A stretch of DNA of 64,000 bases from positions 4,244,001 to 4,308,000 of the forward strand of contig NZ_CP097349.1 in assembly GCF_023516215.1 (NCBI RefSeq), in the 5' to 3' direction. The DNA is from Cytobacillus pseudoceanisediminis. GTDB lineage: Bacteria > Bacillota > Bacilli > Bacillales > Cytobacillaceae. Every line of letters starts with the position of its first letter. The stretch's first letter is position 1. The notes beneath the pieces are model-generated. The model had not been told where the DNA came from and ran no database searches. It worked only from the letters and a program-made list of their open reading frames with translations. The position numbers and the translations under genes were made by a program. Shown here piece by piece: positions 8,992-18,245 of this stretch.

Positions 8992-9025
8992 ATTGGTAAA
9001 AAATGTGACAGAATGGTGAAAACTC

Positions 9026-10012
9026 TTATACCTGTCTCCCTGCTGGCTGTGGCGGCTGTTCAAGCCATTTTTGCTTTATGGCAATCAGCAGGCCTTTTCC
9101 GTAAAAGAGGGACATGTCTTTGGAAATGCTCAGCAGCTTTATGACAATATCGGATCTTAGGCTGGAGGTCAGTGCCTGGCTGATCATGGTGAAGCAGAAG
9201 ATGCCGAGACAAGTATTTACAAAAAACAGCATGATCTTCTCGGAAAATGGAGGGGTGTCCACGTCAAAAATTTGATAATCTCCCGATGAGGACAGCGGAA
9301 TATGTTCATTTTCCATAATGTCTCGGAGGGAAGATAACACTTTCTCAATCAAATCCCTTCCTTTGCTGAAATGGTCTTTCATTTCATTGCTTTCAGCAAT
9401 AGTACTGAAGGTAACAAAGATCATTTTCGAGAATTGGGCTCTGTGAATAATTCTCGATATATTCGCTATTTCAGGAGCATTCAGCGGTCTGGAACCGCCC
9501 TTGAACCCATTGAGGTATTTAAGGCTGCGGGCAAAGTCGATCCGATCCTCCATCTTTAATTGCGGATGCTCTTGGTAAATGCCTTTAGATAACATCAAAT
9601 CAACAATTTCATTCTGTATTTTTAACGTGAATTTAAGAGTAATCTCAAAATAATTCCGAATATCTTTACGGGTGCTTTCTGATAGGGCGCTTGGATATGT
9701 GCTCAATGAAAGCTGGGTGATATCATGGCAAAAAAATAAAATGAAATGATCTGAAAATAATTTCTGCCCATTGATCCTTACATCCTTTTCAGTGAAGCCG
9801 CGGGGAACGGAGAGATTCTCTTTACTGAAAAAATCCTGGAGCTGCTTAAGGTTTTTCTCGGATTGATGCAGCAGTCTTCCAGCAATCTTTTTAATTTTCC
9901 GATCCTCTGCAGTTTGAAAAAAATAAGTAAAAAATTGCAGCTCCATGCTGTTTTTTAAATACGATGACCAAATATTTGAGATTTCAGAAACCGTCAGCTC
10001 TTTAGAAAGCAC
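9026..10012 (-). CDS. DUF3231 family protein
   Basis: About 328 residues made of two related halves (roughly 1-165 and 166-328), each a helical bundle starting with a segment like LTVSEISNIWSSYLKNSMEL or LNAPEIANISRIIHRAQFSK. This duplicated ferritin-like layout is typical of DUF3231 proteins of Bacilli, whose role is unknown; one hydrophobic stretch (MLFFVNTCLGIFCFTMIS) is near the end. The GTG at 10012 has GGAG 8 bp upstream; an ATG at 10018 is the alternative. It lies between the HTH gene and a DUF421 gene, both on the same strand, with a gap of about 25 bp to the DUF421 stop. Confidence 0.82.
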   Translation of the reverse strand: MLSKELTVSEISNIWSSYLKNSMELQFFTYFFQTAEDRKIKKIAGRLLHQSEKNLKQLQDFFSKENLSVPRGFTEKDVRINGQKLFSDHFILFFCHDITQLSLSTYPSALSESTRKDIRNYFEITLKFTLKIQNEIVDLMLSKGIYQEHPQLKMEDRIDFARSLKYLNGFKGGSRPLNAPEIANISRIIHRAQFSKMIFVTFSTIAESNEMKDHFSKGRDLIEKVLSSLRDIMENEHIPLSSSGDYQIFDVDTPPFSEKIMLFFVNTCLGIFCFTMISQALTSSLRSDIVIKLLSISKDMSLFYGKGLLIAIKQKWLEQPPQPAGRQV

Positions 10013-10035
10013 TGTCATCACTCCTTTTAGCCAAA

Positions 10036-10739
10036 TTAATGATATAAAAATACCTTCAAGGTTCCTTTGCTGTCTAAGGTAGCTAACAGAACATTATTAA
10101 TTTCTGTCTGATAGAAACGTTCTAAATGGGCGATTAGCCATCTTTCATCCTTTTGCATGTTTTGCAGCTCTTTTTTATCCACTTTACCTTCCTTAATAAT
10201 GGTTATAGGCATATCGAATGGTTCTGCATTTCTTTGCAGGAAAGCAGGTGTAATGGGTTCGTATTTGGGATCTAAAAAGAAGGAAATTCTCCCGCTTGCT
10301 TCCCATAGAGCCAGCGCTACCTTTTTTACATCTTCTACTTTTTCTCCCGAAGTTCCTCCAGCAGCACATCAATAGAAATCCTTGCTTTGTTTAAGCCTTT
10401 GTATATGATTTCGCCACTCTGCACAATGATGATGGGCTTGCTGTTTACCAGTCTTCTGACTGCTGGCCATTTCAGGATACTGAATAAACTGATAAGGTAA
10501 AGGACCACGAGTACAATGGTTGTAACAATTGAACCCTTTAGTCCAAGCTCCTCATCTGATAAGGGATGGGCAATAATGTTGCCTATGACAAAAGCCATTA
10601 CTAAGTCAAGGAGCCTTAATTGGGAAATAGCACGCTGCCCCAGCACTCTGACGACAATGACTAAGAAGAAATAAGCGATGACAGCCCTGAGTCCCCACTC
10701 CATAGCAGAAAGTGAGTGCTGACTCTGTAAAAAATCCAT
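10036..10739 (-). pseudogene. DUF421 family membrane protein, frameshifted
   Basis: About 234 residues after repair, the usual length. Three N-terminal membrane helices (VIAYFFLVIVVRVLG, LLDLVMAFVIGNIIAHPL, IVTTIVLVVLYLISLFSI) are followed by the soluble DUF421 domain with SKPIIIVQSGEIIYKGLNKARIS split for length around residues 95-120. The frame stops after ELREKK at 10335; adding one A gives EDVKKVALALWEASGRI and continues to TAA 10036-10038. Such YetF/YrbG-like proteins occur in spore formers with unknown function. It may be co-transcribed with the DUF3231 gene. Likely an intact gene with a homopolymer error. Confidence 0.82.
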
Positions 10740-10905
10740 CTATGGCACATCCTTTAATGTAAAAAGTAAGCTTGCATAGTTCAGCTTTATACAAGTGTTT
10801 TCCTATCCAGCTGCAAATATTCAAAGGTGAGGAAGGTTTGTAAATTATTAACAGTACATATAAGGTTTGCCTTTTTGAAAAACTAAGCGAAAGGAGGTTA
10901 TAAAA

Positions 10906-11055
10906 ATGAAAAAACTCTTATTGATGCTTTTTCTATCTCTATCATTCGTAACGTTAACGGGCTGCGGAAACGATGAAAAGCCTGAGGAAGACGAACAGGT
11001 TGAAGATGTGGAAGAAGAGGATGAAATTGGTGACGACGAAGTGGATGATGAGTAA
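10906..11055 (+). CDS. very acidic mini-lipoprotein
   Basis: A 49-residue secreted lipoprotein. The signal is MKKLLLMLFLSLSFVTLTGC with a lipobox LTGC, so the Cys at 20 should be lipid-anchored to the outer face of the membrane. The mature part after GND is almost only Asp, Glu and Val (EKPEEDEQVEDVEEEDE and so on), giving about 20 acidic residues in 30. A perfect AAGGAGG lies 8 bp before the ATG, so translation is strongly supported. Followed by a terminator hairpin. Function is unknown; metal binding or a cell-surface charge role are speculations. Confidence 0.85.
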   Translation: MKKLLLMLFLSLSFVTLTGCGNDEKPEEDEQVEDVEEEDEIGDDEVDDE

Positions 11056-11066
11056 GTGTTAGCCTG

Positions 11067-11096
11067 AAAAAAGGAGTGCCCATCCCGGGCACTCCT
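11067..11096. terminator. bidirectional terminator hairpin
   Basis: AGGAGTGCCC / GGGCACTCCT arms with a 5-base loop. The minus-strand side is followed by TTTTTT, so it best serves the convergent gene at 11099-11583. Confidence 0.85.
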
Positions 11097-11098
11097 GT

Positions 11099-11583
11099 TC
11101 ATGTAGAGGATAAACACAAAACAATGATCTTATAAGGTGTAGTCTGGGCAGGGATGCTTTTGGTAGACGGACCATAGATTACAACTAGGTCTCTGTTTGC
11201 GGGACTGCCGGTAAAGGCCTGCCCATTTGTCAGCACCATCTGGGTGTACGGAGAAACATTTAATTGCAGCTGGCCATCACTGCTGACTAGCTGGCTATTA
11301 AAATAGTCAGTTTTCACATTTTGGTGAGAAGTATGTTTTACGACCACTAGCGCACGGTATTGAGGAGGATATATCAGCGGAATAGGAGCATTGCCGTCAT
11401 AATACCCGGTAATGATGTCACCTGCTGAAAGCATGGATTGATCTAAAACGTAAGTGGAGGAGGATACAATGAAATTGGCAGTTCCCCCATTCCATTATCA
11501 ACGGAAATGATTTTATGGCAGCCGTCTCCGTTAAAATCGGAGATCTGCGTAATGGTCCCGGTGAAATAGTGAAAATTGGTCAT
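11099..11583 (-). pseudogene. conserved hypothetical protein, frameshifted
   Basis: About 160 residues after repair. The start ATG at 11583 has GGGGAAG upstream. It opens with MTNFHYFTGTITQISDFNGD and a Gly/Asn-rich turn, then a break at the G5 run near 11490 (MGGTANFIVSSSTYVL needs one more G). The second part contains LSAGDIITGYYDGNAPIPLI, YPPQYRALVVVKH and FTGSPANRDLVVIYGPST. No signal peptide or membrane helix; beta-rich. The family is not one I can name, though the PPQY-ALVVVK segment looks conserved. The terminator at 11067-11096 follows it. Confidence 0.7.
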
Positions 11584-11767
11584 GTTCTTCCCCGTTCTTA
11601 TAAAATAAAGCCTCGGATTTAACCAATATATTAAAACAGCCTACTTTACGTTCCTTTGTAAATTTACAAAACATTACTTTTCATCCAATCTTTACATACA
11701 ATTTACATTCGCTCTGTATAATTTCTTTTATAGGTCATTAGTATGATAATTTGGGGGTTTTGGATAA

Positions 11768-13462
11768 ATGAAGAAACGGCTGAATAACTTTGCGGCAGCC
11801 TTCAGCCATAAGCTGAACCTGGGAACAAGATTATTGGCACTGTTCTTTACCCTGCTGCTGCTGTCGATAGCGGCAGTGGGAGTTAGTTCCTATCTTAAAA
11901 CAAAGGACATGGCAATCAAAACAATTGAGGATAGATTGGCAAGAGAAGCGGAATTAATGGGATACATAGCGGAAAACTTAAAGTTTGTGTATGTCAGTGA
12001 TGATTCGTACTTTAAGCAGCAGCTCGAGGCCAGTGTCCGTTCTCAGCAGAAAAAGCTGCAGGCAGATGGGATTGACTCTGATTTTTTCTATCTTTCAGAT
12101 AACAAGCTTACGCCTTTTAAGGTCAGCAGCAAGTCAGATGCCGCTTTTTCAAGGGGTACGATCAATGAGATCAGCACAATGAAAAATGGAGTCATACACA
12201 TTGAGATGAACGGGACAGATTATACAGCGGCCTTTCAGGAGATGAAGGAAATTAGCGGCGTCTATGTAGTCCTCATCCCGGCAAAAGCGTATATGTCTGA
12301 TGTGCATGCGATCGGGTATTTTATGATTGCAGCGATTGTGATCAGTTTATCGGCTGCTTCAGCCATTATTAGTCTTTTTGTAAGAAAAATAACGAAGCCT
12401 TTGAACTTATTAAGAAACACCATGCGGGAGGTTCGGGAAGGAAACCTGCAAAACACGCTTGAGATTCATACAGAAATTCCCGAAATGGTTTCTCTGCAGA
12501 AAAGTTATAACAGCATGATTGAACAAATGAGGAGCCTGCTGCGGGAGCTGACCGGCACAACGAAGGAGCTTGAGAGTACGGGCAATGAGCTGAAAGGATC
12601 ATCCTTCAGCGCTCTTGAAAGCGGACAGCAGCTGGTATCAGCCATTCACCTCGTGAAAATGGGGGCAGAGCAAACCGCAGCCAGTTCTGAAAATAGTGCG
12701 TCCAGTTTTAAAGAAATGAAAGATAAGTTCGAAGACATGTTTTTACATATGCAAAGTGTAAACCGCAGCTCGGAGGTGATGAATGACTCTGCCAGGCGCG
12801 GCGGGAACAGCATCAGTGATCTGATCGCTGCCATTCATTCCTTTGGTTCAGAATTTGGAAAATTGACCCTGACAATAAAAGAGGTCAAAGACCATTCCTT
12901 AGCGATTACAAATCTTGTCGGAATGGTAAAGGGAATTGCTGAACAAACAAGGCTGTTATCCTTAAATGCTTCCATTGAGGCTGCCCGGGCAGGAGAGGCA
13001 GGGAAAGGCTTTGCCGTGGTCGCAGGAGAAGTCCGGAAACTGGCTGAGCAATCTGCAGGTGCCGCAGAAGATATCACTCGGGGAATAAGAAATATGGAGA
13101 ATATAACACTCAGAGCTTCAGAGGAATTTGACCAGCTCCATACGGAGATAAAAGGCAATCTTGAAATGGCAGGCCAATCCAAAATATCATTGGACGAGCT
13201 GATGAAAGAGATTTCGAATGTAAGCGGAAAGCTCCAAACCATGCAAACGGAGCTGAAAGGCCTGGAAAAAACGCTTCCGCAGCTTGAACAGGGAGCTGAA
13301 CAGTTCTCCTCTGTTTCACAGGAAACATTGGCAAGTGCAGAAGAGATGCTTGCTGCCAGCGTCATTCAAACAGGACAAATGGAGAAAACGGATAAAATTG
13401 GGATGAAACTCAACTCTCTGGCAAGGTCATTGTCTGAACTGACAAGCCATTATAGGGCATAG
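11768..13462 (+). CDS. methyl-accepting chemotaxis protein
   Basis: Transmembrane chemoreceptor of 564 residues that would signal to CheA/CheW. Membrane helices at about 22-43 and 181-205 enclose an extracellular sensor domain of ~135 residues. A HAMP linker ([20 protein letters not shown]) follows from about 205 to 256, then a long coiled coil with the conserved hairpin tip [19 protein letters not shown] at about 392-412 and adaptation helices. The sensor is short and of Cache-like size; the ligand cannot be inferred. A GGGGG binding site precedes the ATG. The gene stands alone, with a long AT-rich leader. Confidence 0.93.
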   Translation: MKKRLNNFAAAFSHKLNLGTRLLALFFTLLLLSIAAVGVSSYLKTKDMAIKTIEDRLAREAELMGYIAENLKFVYVSDDSYFKQQLEASVRSQQKKLQADGIDSDFFYLSDNKLTPFKVSSKSDAAFSRGTINEISTMKNGVIHIEMNGTDYTAAFQEMKEISGVYVVLIPAKAYMSDVHAIGYFMIAAIVISLSAASAIISLFVRKITKPLNLLRNTMREVREGNLQNTLEIHTEIPEMVSLQKSYNSMIEQMRSLLRELTGTTKELESTGNELKGSSFSALESGQQLVSAIHLVKMGAEQTAASSENSASSFKEMKDKFEDMFLHMQSVNRSSEVMNDSARRGGNSISDLIAAIHSFGSEFGKLTLTIKEVKDHSLAITNLVGMVKGIAEQTRLLSLNASIEAARAGEAGKGFAVVAGEVRKLAEQSAGAAEDITRGIRNMENITLRASEEFDQLHTEIKGNLEMAGQSKISLDELMKEISNVSGKLQTMQTELKGLEKTLPQLEQGAEQFSSVSQETLASAEEMLAASVIQTGQMEKTDKIGMKLNSLARSLSELTSHYRA

Positions 13463-13467
13463 CAATT

Positions 13468-13545
13468 AGAAAAGCGTAAGGCGAGCTATAAAGGTCGCCG
13501 AATCCTCCAAAAGCTGCCCTGGAGGGTTGCGGAGTTAGGCGGTTA
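13468..13545. repeat. dispersed repeat, AGAAAAGCGTAAGGCG type
   Basis: Starts AGAAAAGCGTAAGGCGAGC and ends GGAGTTAGGCGGTTAAC, with the internal hairpin CCTCCAAAAGCTGCCCTGGAGG. The start resembles the inverted boundary of the main dispersed family. Confidence 0.55.
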
Positions 13546-13562
13546 ACTAATCTATTAAAAAA

Positions 13563-13591
13563 GTGAACCAGGCATTGGCTGCCTGGTTCAC
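13563..13591 (-). terminator. terminator of the S8 protease gene
   Basis: GTGAACCAGGCA / TGCCTGGTTCAC with a 5-base loop; the minus-strand reading continues TTTTTTAATAG. It lies about 50 bp past the protease stop. Confidence 0.88.
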
Positions 13592-13642
13592 ATCTGCTCT
13601 GTACGCAATCCGCTGCTTAACAAGAGGTTCATCATTTTTTCA

Positions 13643-16600
13643 TTATTTTAATCCATAAGCCTTGATGATTTCCTGATTTACACGATTGCCTGCATCATCC
13701 CATGCACTGGCACGCAGGGAGACAGAGGTTCCCTTCTTATTTGGATGCTTGATTTCGGCGGACCAGCCATTGCCCTTAGAAACTAACTTTGCAGCTTCCC
13801 ATGTCTTTCCTTCATCAAAAGACACCTCCAGGGCTGCTCCTTTTATTTGGCCGTTTTCCGGAGCATCGGTTATTTGAACAGCTGATAAATCAAGCTTAAT
13901 CTTTTTACCGGCCGTGGAGTTGCCTGACATGTCAGTGTCCACTTTATAATCAATAGAAATCAGCGGAAGAGCAGCCTGGAATTCTCCTTGCTTCTGTGAC
14001 CAGAATGTCCACTCCGTATGTGTACGGACTGATGTGTTCCAGCGCTCTGCATCACGGGCAGCATCACTTACGAGTTTGTACTGGGTTTTTTCTTCCGGAA
14101 ATTCATTAAATAAGTAGAGTGCCTGGCCCTTTCCTTCTTTAACCAGGTTATCCCCTTGATATAGCTTTAATGTCTGATCGCCAGGGTAATTCATGTCAGC
14201 TCCCGTATGTCCAGGTCCTGAGTCAGCCCAGGCAGGAACATTTAATATCAAATTATTGCCTGAACGGTATGGAGCCCAGAAACCATCACCAAAACGAGGA
14301 CGGACGACTGGTGAAAACCATTCTTCATTCAACGTTTGACCCGGTTTGTAATCCACTTTTGGCTGTCTTACTTCCCACTGGGCATCGAGAACACCAGCCT
14401 GGTGGTACCATGATGTGCCTTTTTGTGCCGATACCCACTCTGTTCTGACAGACGGAAGTGACAGGGTCTGCAGGAAGCCTACTCCGGCAAAGCTGTGCGC
14501 CAGAATATCGTACCTGAACTCAGCACCCGGAGCAGGACGGTCTGATTTATATTCAGAGTTGATTTTAACAAGGTCCTTCGATTTCGGAGAATAGTTTACC
14601 TCTTTAGGCACTGCCTGATGATGCATGTCCACCAGGTCATATAAGTAATCCGAGTCAGGTGTACCCTCGACTTTTAAAGTCAATTTTCCAGACTTGGCAG
14701 CTGCGATCAGCTCTTTGCCTTCAGTGCTGCTGATGCCAGCAACCGGTAGAGGGCTGTTGGAAAGTGAAAAATCCTCATTTTCTATTCCTACCCATTCACT
14801 AAGCTCCTGAGGTCCATCATTAACGGTAATCAATAGTTTTGCTCCTGCTGCTAACGCTGCTGCAGCACGTTCTGATCCTGTTAATTCATCACTGCGCTGC
14901 ACAATTGCGGCTTTTCCTTTTACATCCAGATTTTCATAATCCTCTGGAGATCCATTTCCGGCATAGACAGCCTTCAAATTATACTTCCCATTCAGGAGAG
15001 TGCTGCCTGCCTGCGGGATATCATCCAATTCCTTTCCTTTGTAACCGATTGTCAGCATAGGTTCCGCCAGGCGCCAGCGCGTAGCCTGTGTGAATTCACC
15101 AACGTTAACTTTCTCTGTAGGTGCAGCGTACATTTTATCCACCAATACTGGCAAAATGTAAATGTCATTCACGTCGTTTCCATTTATGCTGCGGTAATAT
15201 TCCATTTTCCGATAATTGGCTTCTGTCTCTTTTGGAACATCAACAGTAATCTCGTTGGCCTTGCGCGCATCCAGCATAACTGTCTGAGGTCCATCCAGGT
15301 TAATTTCCGGGTCGCCGACAAGTGCAACACCTGCATGATCTGTATCAGCATCAACGTCCATCATGGACATAACGGAATACGTTCCTTTCGGCAGCCGCAG
15401 CTCCTTCGTGCCTTCCACAGACATGAACTGAGGATCGCCAGTTGGTCCCAACAGGTAGAAGTATGCGGAGGCAGCTTCCCCATCCCGATCAACTGCCTTT
15501 ATGGTAAGGGGATACCTTTCATCTTCTTTAATCATGCCTAAAGACGTATGGACAATCTTTTGGCCTTCTGCTGAAGCACTGATATGACCCTGATAACGGG
15601 AGCCAAAATCACCATTATTCGGGTCCAGTGTAACGGTGACCTCGGCAATTCCATTAGCTGGAACAGTCACTTTTTCTGATGAAAGCTTTACCATTCCGGC
15701 AGGAGCATCGGTGTCATGGCTATCTTTCATCGATATTGACAGATCCAATGTCACATCCTGTCCGCTATCGTTTGTATACGTAATGGTCTTCTCAGCAGGA
15801 ACATCATTCTCATGAGGCCAGTCATAGAAGCCAAAGTCGAGGGAACCAGTGGCCCTTATATTACCAAGCACTGCAGCTTCAGCATCAAGACGGCCAGTTC
15901 CGCCTTCAAAAGGGCTAATGTCCTCCAGCTTCCTTGTGGTGCTCATCAGAGCTTCTTTAAGCTGTTCTCCGGTCCATTCAGGGTGGCGCTGGGAGAGAAG
16001 GGCTGCAGCTCCAGCAACATGAGGTGTTGCCATAGAGGTGCCATCCATGCTCATGTAAGAGCCGCTTCCCTGGTTCGTATATTGAGAACGTGCAGCCATG
16101 ATTCCTACTCCAGGAGCAGTGAGATCAGGCTTTAATCCTGAGCTTCCAAAGCTAGGCCCTTTAGACGAGAACCAGGCAAGATTGTCGGACTTGTCTACGG
16201 CGCCAACAGTAAGAGCATCGTCAGCAGCTCCTGGTGATCCGATTCCTTCACTGCCAGTGTTCCCGGCAGCAATAACAAACAGGGAACCTGTTTCTTTACT
16301 AAGATTGTTTACAGCTTGAGCCATTGGATCCGTTCCATCGCTTGGTTCAGAACTGCCCAGGCTCATATTAACGATTTTGGCATTTTCAGCAGCCCATTCC
16401 ATTCCATCAATAATCCATGAATCCTGGCCAAAGCCTTCATTACTCAGGACTTTTCCTACAAGAAGACGTGAGCCTGGAGCCACACCCTGATACCGTCCTT
16501 CGGAGGCTTCCCCGGTCCCAAGCACTGTGGAAGCCACGTGTGTCCCATGTGCATGCATATCGGTTACTTCTTCTCCTGGAACGAAGCTCACTGCCTCATC

Positions 16601-17398
16601 CAATTGGCCTGCAATGTCCGGATGCTCTGGATCAATTCCGGTATCAAGAACAGCCACCTTTACGCCTGTTCCATCATAGCCGGATTCCCAAGCTGAAGGG
16701 GCTCCAATCTGAGGGACACTTTGTTCAAGAGAAGCTTCGACACGGCCATCCAGCCAGATTTTTTCAATCCCTGGAGCCAGTGCGGCTTTAGATTTCTTGG
16801 GGGTTTTGTTTGCTTTAGTAATTTCTTTCCAGAATCCCTTTGTTTCTTTCTTATCAGCTGTGACTGCTACACTATCTATGCTTTCAAGTACATGGGTTTT
16901 CTTTGAGCCTTTTGGGATTGGATGAGCAACAGCTGAACGGCCTTTGGATTCGGAATATTGAATGATGACCGGCAATTCCTTTTGATTCTCATCATCATAG
17001 CCGTCTTTAATTAAAGCCGTAATATTGAACAAATCCTGGTCCAAAAATCCGGAAGCCAGATATGGCATAGCCTGATCAGGAATGACATACGTTTCTTTGT
17101 TGGCTGTCAAAATACGTGCTCCACTTGCGGAGGGATCCGCTGGTTCAACATGAATGATATTCTTTCCATCTTCAAATTCGGTTACGGTTACGACATCACC
17201 CGTGATAAGGGTGATGTCATGCTTGCCTTTACTGGCTTTTGCATTCATCCCTTGCAGATCAGTTATTGCCGCTTTGCCATCTGCGCCTTTTAGAATGCCT
17301 TTCCCTGAATCATCAGCCGCAGCCTGCAGGGGCGGAACAGCCAGCATAGCAGCAGCCATGGCAGCTGTTAATTGCTTTTTAAACCTGAAATCTCCCAT
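13643..17398 (-). CDS. secreted subtilisin-like serine protease (S8), large form
   Basis: A 1251-residue exported protease. A signal peptide (cleavage near LQAAADD, residues 24-30) is followed by a pro-region, then the S8 catalytic domain from about 225 to 515. The triad is visible: D252 in VAVLDTGID, H284 in HAHGTHVAS and S455 in DGTSMATPHVAG, with oxyanion N380 in AAGNTG. A PA-type insert domain (AAIVQRSDELTGSERAAAAL) lies near 830-920 and beta-sandwich domains follow to the C-terminus. No cell-wall anchor motif is seen. GAGGAGAA precedes the ATG. Monocistronic with a strong terminator. Probably a nutritional protease; Vpr and similar multi-domain S8 enzymes have this plan. Confidence 0.93.
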   Translation of the reverse strand: MGDFRFKKQLTAAMAAAMLAVPPLQAAADDSGKGILKGADGKAAITDLQGMNAKASKGKHDITLITGDVVTVTEFEDGKNIIHVEPADPSASGARILTANKETYVIPDQAMPYLASGFLDQDLFNITALIKDGYDDENQKELPVIIQYSESKGRSAVAHPIPKGSKKTHVLESIDSVAVTADKKETKGFWKEITKANKTPKKSKAALAPGIEKIWLDGRVEASLEQSVPQIGAPSAWESGYDGTGVKVAVLDTGIDPEHPDIAGQLDEAVSFVPGEEVTDMHAHGTHVASTVLGTGEASEGRYQGVAPGSRLLVGKVLSNEGFGQDSWIIDGMEWAAENAKIVNMSLGSSEPSDGTDPMAQAVNNLSKETGSLFVIAAGNTGSEGIGSPGAADDALTVGAVDKSDNLAWFSSKGPSFGSSGLKPDLTAPGVGIMAARSQYTNQGSGSYMSMDGTSMATPHVAGAAALLSQRHPEWTGEQLKEALMSTTRKLEDISPFEGGTGRLDAEAAVLGNIRATGSLDFGFYDWPHENDVPAEKTITYTNDSGQDVTLDLSISMKDSHDTDAPAGMVKLSSEKVTVPANGIAEVTVTLDPNNGDFGSRYQGHISASAEGQKIVHTSLGMIKEDERYPLTIKAVDRDGEAASAYFYLLGPTGDPQFMSVEGTKELRLPKGTYSVMSMMDVDADTDHAGVALVGDPEINLDGPQTVMLDARKANEITVDVPKETEANYRKMEYYRSINGNDVNDIYILPVLVDKMYAAPTEKVNVGEFTQATRWRLAEPMLTIGYKGKELDDIPQAGSTLLNGKYNLKAVYAGNGSPEDYENLDVKGKAAIVQRSDELTGSERAAAALAAGAKLLITVNDGPQELSEWVGIENEDFSLSNSPLPVAGISSTEGKELIAAAKSGKLTLKVEGTPDSDYLYDLVDMHHQAVPKEVNYSPKSKDLVKINSEYKSDRPAPGAEFRYDILAHSFAGVGFLQTLSLPSVRTEWVSAQKGTSWYHQAGVLDAQWEVRQPKVDYKPGQTLNEEWFSPVVRPRFGDGFWAPYRSGNNLILNVPAWADSGPGHTGADMNYPGDQTLKLYQGDNLVKEGKGQALYLFNEFPEEKTQYKLVSDAARDAERWNTSVRTHTEWTFWSQKQGEFQAALPLISIDYKVDTDMSGNSTAGKKIKLDLSAVQITDAPENGQIKGAALEVSFDEGKTWEAAKLVSKGNGWSAEIKHPNKKGTSVSLRASAWDDAGNRVNQEIIKAYGLK

Positions 17399-17786
17399 TC
17401 GTGCCCATTCTCCTCTTCAAAAGTATAGTGGTTCACCCTTAAAGCAGCTGGGAAAGCACCCCTATTAAACTGCTTTAAATAATCAAACAACAACCTCTTA
17501 CAACTTGATTCATAGTTCATAAGGTTCTATTGAAAAGTATAAGGAAGAAAGAACATTCTGTTAATTGGGGAAATTAAAAGGCAATTTAAGTGTTAATTCT
17601 GGGCTAAAAGAATTAGATTTTGATAAATTGATGGTTGATTGGGAGTGTCTGTAGGTATTTATGACAATAAAATTTGGGGTTATTTAATAGGGGAAGATAA
17701 TAATACTGCAAATCTATTAATTTTAATAATCGCATCCTTGTGCTTATGTAATGCTGATTTTTAATAACCATCAGCTGGAATAGTCA
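17399..17786. other. AT-rich intergenic region
   Basis: About 390 bp between the protease start and the thioredoxin-like gene. It should hold the protease promoter and leader. No convincing open frame, RNA gene or operator was seen. A weak hairpin (CAAGGAC 17788-17794 / GTCCTTG 17814-17820) at its right edge could end the thioredoxin-like transcript. Confidence 0.5.
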
Positions 17787-17822
17787 ACAAGGACCGGCGG
17801 AAAAGCACCGTCAGTCCTTGTT

Positions 17823-18152
17823 TTATACATCAAAAACACCCTCATAGATCCTCTTCAAATCATCTCGAAGCTTCTCGACCGGTATGAATCGCGCCTCTCT
17901 CAGAACTTCTCTTCCATCCAGATATAAGGCAATCACAGGCACTGTAAAAGCCATGAGGAACCCGGCTATCTCAGGGACCTTTCCTGCATTCACAGACCGG
18001 GATTCTATACCGGGATAATCCTTCAACACTTCCTCAACCTGAGGAAGCAGGCCATGACAGACGCTTCAGCTGTCAGTCAGCACATAAATAAGACCAAGCT
18101 CGGCGCTCTGAATAAACTGATGCACCTCTTCCATCGCTGTCAGCTCTTTCAT
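17823..18152 (-). CDS. thioredoxin-like protein with in-frame TGA at the active-site Cys
   Basis: A 109-codon thioredoxin-fold protein. ATG at 18152 has AGGAGG 9 bp upstream. The strand GLIYVLTDS is followed by codon 29, TGA (18068-18066), then SVCHGLLPQVEEVL; the TVP cis-proline motif (AFTVPVIALYLDG) is present later. TGA thus replaces exactly the first Cys of a C-S-V-C active site while the frame is open on both sides. A perfect 8-bp hairpin with a GGU loop lies at 18047-18029. Explanations: nonsense mutation, a base-call error, or selenocysteine. Function would be thiol-disulfide exchange. If TGA stops translation, only 28 residues are made, though a GTG start at 18029 could yield a fragment. 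Confidence 0.75.
18029..18047 (-). promoter_or_regulatory. hairpin resembling a bacterial SECIS element
   Basis: On the coding (minus) strand CTTCCTCA-GGT-TGAGGAAG. The loop begins 26 nt after the in-frame TGA and starts with G. Bacterial SECIS elements are described as having a short apical loop with a G among its first two bases, 16-37 nt after the UGA, so the geometry fits. Chance pairing within coding sequence cannot be excluded. Confidence 0.4.
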
Positions 18153-18245
18153 CGTCATCATCCTCCTAAGCCGGCATTTTTTCCATTATACAATAGGATT
18201 TCCATAACCACTTCTAGAATACCTTATCAGGAAGGAGTGGTTCTA

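Noticed and set aside
11690..11725. Possible sigma-A promoter for the chemoreceptor (TTTACA ... TATAAT)
   Set aside because: Spacings of 9 and 20 bp do not fit a standard 17-bp promoter.
17399..17822. Small RNA or gene in the protease upstream gap
   Set aside because: Only AT-rich sequence with no open frame, hairpin series or binding site of note.
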